Source of the DNA: UBA931 sp036825435
GTDB taxonomy: Bacteria > Pseudomonadota > Gammaproteobacteria > Burkholderiales > Casimicrobiaceae
NCBI GenBank assembly: GCA_036825435.1
Contig: DAISYG010000041.1
Coordinates: 1 to 17,469, forward strand
Reading direction: 5' to 3'
Length of the DNA: 17,469 nt
Shown: positions 16,019-17,469 of the stretch, one piece after another
Numbering within the stretch: the first letter of the stretch is position 1
Layout: each line of letters begins with the position of its first letter
The notes under the pieces: generated by a model
Told to the model about the DNA's origin: nothing
Database searches by the model: none
What the model saw: only the letters and a program-made list of their open reading frames with translations
Made by a program: the position numbers and the translations under genes

Positions 16019-17248
16019 ATGAGTAAAGTCAAACGTGTGGTGCTGGCCTATTCGGGCGGGCTTGATACTTCGGTGATACTGAAGTGGTTGCAAGATGTTT
16101 ATGATTGCGAGGTGGTCACGTTTACCGCTGACATCGGACAAGGCGAAGAGCTGGCACCCGCGCGCAAAAAAGCTTTGCAACTGGGTATCAAAAAAGAAAA
16201 TATTTTCATTGACGATTTGCGCGAAGAATTTGTGCGCGATTTTGTCTTTCCGATGTTTCGCGCCAACGCGGTGTATGAAGGCGAATATTTGCTTGGCACA
16301 TCAATCGCGCGTCCGCTGATCGCCAAGCGCATGGTGGAAATCGCGAAGAAAACCAAAGCCGATGCAATTTCGCACGGCGCAACGGGCAAGGGTAACGATC
16401 AAGTGCGTTTCGAGCTGGGTGCTTATGCCTTGATGCCAGACGTCAAAATCATCACGCCGTGGCGCGAGTGGGATCTGCTGTCGCGCGAAAAATTATTGGC
16501 TTATGCCGACAAGCATCACATCCCTGTGGATTTCAAAAAGCGCAAAGGCACCGCGCCATACTCGATGGACGCCAACATGCTGCACATCAGCTACGAAGGC
16601 GGTGTGCTTGAAGATCCTGATTACACGCCGGATGAATCTATGTGGCGTACCACGGTGTCGCCGGAAAAAGCGCCGAATAAACCGCAAGTGATTGAGCTCG
16701 AATACAAGAAGGGCGATATCGTGGCGATCGACGGCAAAAAAATGTCACCCGCTAAAATATTGATGAAGTTGAATGAAGTGGCGGGCAAGCATGGTATTGG
16801 CCGTCTGGATATCGTTGAAAACCGCTACGTCGGCATGAAATCGCGTGGCTGCTACGAAACACCGGGCGGTACCATCATGCTCAAAGGTCACCGTGCCATG
16901 GAATCGCTGACGCTGGATCGCGAAGTTGCTGCGTTGAAAGACGATCTGATGCCGCGTTATGCGCGCCTGATTTATAACGGCTACTGGTTCAGCCCCGAGC
17001 GCAGGTTGTTGCAAAACCTTATCGACGAATCGCAGGAGTTTGTGAACGGCACGGTGCGGCTCAAGTTGTACAAAGGCTCGGTGCAATGCGTAGGCCGCAG
17101 TTCGAAGAGCGATTCCCTGTTTGATGAAAGCGTGGTGACGTTTGAAGACGATCACGGTGCATTCAATCAGAAAGACGGCGAAGGGTTCATCAAACTGAAT
17201 GCGTTGAGATTACGGATAGAAGCGAAGAAAAAACGCCCCATGAAATAA
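16019..17248 (+). CDS. argG: Argininosuccinate synthase
   Basis: A 409-residue enzyme that joins citrulline and aspartate with ATP to form argininosuccinate, in the cytosol. The ATP-pyrophosphatase loop is AYSGGLDTS (10-18), and the citrulline/aspartate region includes SHGATGKGNDQVRFE (118-132). The length matches the roughly 400-residue argG type and not the longer E. coli type (about 447). The frame is open upstream to 15923, but the ATG at 16019 is preceded by AAGGA with a five-base gap, and homology starts with KVKRVVLAYSGG. It directly follows argF, giving two consecutive steps of arginine synthesis. A large palindrome begins at the base after its stop codon. Confidence 0.97.
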   Translation: MSKVKRVVLAYSGGLDTSVILKWLQDVYDCEVVTFTADIGQGEELAPARKKALQLGIKKENIFIDDLREEFVRDFVFPMFRANAVYEGEYLLGTSIARPLIAKRMVEIAKKTKADAISHGATGKGNDQVRFELGAYALMPDVKIITPWREWDLLSREKLLAYADKHHIPVDFKKRKGTAPYSMDANMLHISYEGGVLEDPDYTPDESMWRTTVSPEKAPNKPQVIELEYKKGDIVAIDGKKMSPAKILMKLNEVAGKHGIGRLDIVENRYVGMKSRGCYETPGGTIMLKGHRAMESLTLDREVAALKDDLMPRYARLIYNGYWFSPERRLLQNLIDESQEFVNGTVRLKLYKGSVQCVGRSSKSDSLFDESVVTFEDDHGAFNQKDGEGFIKLNALRLRIEAKKKRPMK

Positions 17249-17382
17249 GTTCTGAATAATTGCTGCGCGAAGGCAATGCGGCGTTGGAATTCGACTCAAA
17301 ATGCTCATTTACGCTCAAGTAAACTCCGCTTTTCCGTCGAATTTCGCCTTGTCTTGCCTTCGCTCGCGACGTTCTTCAGAAC
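17249..17382. repeat. 134-base imperfect palindrome after argG
   Basis: The element starts with GTTCTGAA at the base after the argG stop and ends with its reverse complement TTCAGAAC at 17375-17382. Matching inner blocks occur in mirror order: GCGAAGGCAA (17267-17276) with TTGCCTTCGC, AATTCGAC (17288-17295) with GTCGAATT, and a central hairpin TTTAC/GTAAA with a six-base loop near 17308-17323. The transcript could fold into one long, interrupted stem. The form resembles dispersed palindromic elements of bacterial genomes and may also act as a transcription barrier, though no U-tract follows a simple GC stem. No second copy is in the window. Confidence 0.75.
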
Positions 17383-17469
17383 CTTATTTTCAATAATGCC
17401 AAATTTTTGAATAACTCCTAGATTCAAGTACGAAGCGCAACGCGGTTAAATGGTCTCATAAAAACCTCA
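17383..17469. other. Terminal 87 bases, no gene; small inverted repeat
   Basis: No coding region is supported. TTGAAT at 17407-17412 and ATTCAA at 17422-17427 form an inverted repeat with a nine-base spacer, possibly an operator for a gene beyond the window edge. Nothing else is seen. Confidence 0.3.

Overview
The window is a dense stretch of a proteobacterial chromosome of moderate GC content. Gene content and order (metR divergent from metE, mrp divergent from metG, argF followed by argG, a FabH-type C-terminus) point to Beta- or Gammaproteobacteria. A betaproteobacterium, perhaps of the Nitrosomonadales type, is my best inference. No rRNA, tRNA, CRISPR array, insertion sequence or prophage gene was recognised, and no gene-free stretch exceeds 300 bases.

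Layout. 1-137 (+) is the last part of a beta-ketoacyl-ACP synthase III gene. 146-1048 (-) is metR, divergent from metE at 1152-3464 (+); a perfect MetR-type operator and a good sigma70 promoter lie between them. 7703 down to 3451 (-) is a compact five-gene run: mrp, metN, metI, metQ, queH. metG (7881-9980, +) starts divergently from mrp and is followed after 15 bases by a SulP-family anion transporter (9996-11798). Next, on the minus strand, come a polytopic GT-C-like membrane protein (14794 to 12926) and a GtrB/DPM1-like family 2 glycosyltransferase (12754 to 11726), probably a lipid-linked sugar transfer pair. The window closes with argF (14892-15818) and argG (16019-17248) on the plus strand, then a 134-base imperfect palindrome directly after the argG stop codon.

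How the genes work together. The left two thirds is a methionine neighbourhood: last-step synthesis (MetE) under MetR control, high-affinity uptake (MetNIQ) and charging onto tRNA (MetG). The uptake operon is framed by an iron-sulfur carrier (Mrp) at its head and QueH, an iron-sulfur enzyme of tRNA queuosine synthesis, at its tail. The SulP transporter may bring in sulfate, bicarbonate or a dicarboxylate. ArgF and ArgG carry out consecutive steps of arginine synthesis. The two glycosyltransferase genes look like an accessory envelope-modification module set between housekeeping genes.

Nothing here is plainly a new system. The items most worth a second look are the glycosyltransferase pair with its large C-terminal domain, the palindrome after argG, the mrp-metNIQ-queH linkage, the cysteine-free MetQ, the SulP insertion, and the 73-base tail-to-tail coding overlap. 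Several starts were moved from the longest open frame to internal codons because promoters or ribosome binding sites lie inside the longer frames (metG, argF, argG, the family 2 glycosyltransferase).
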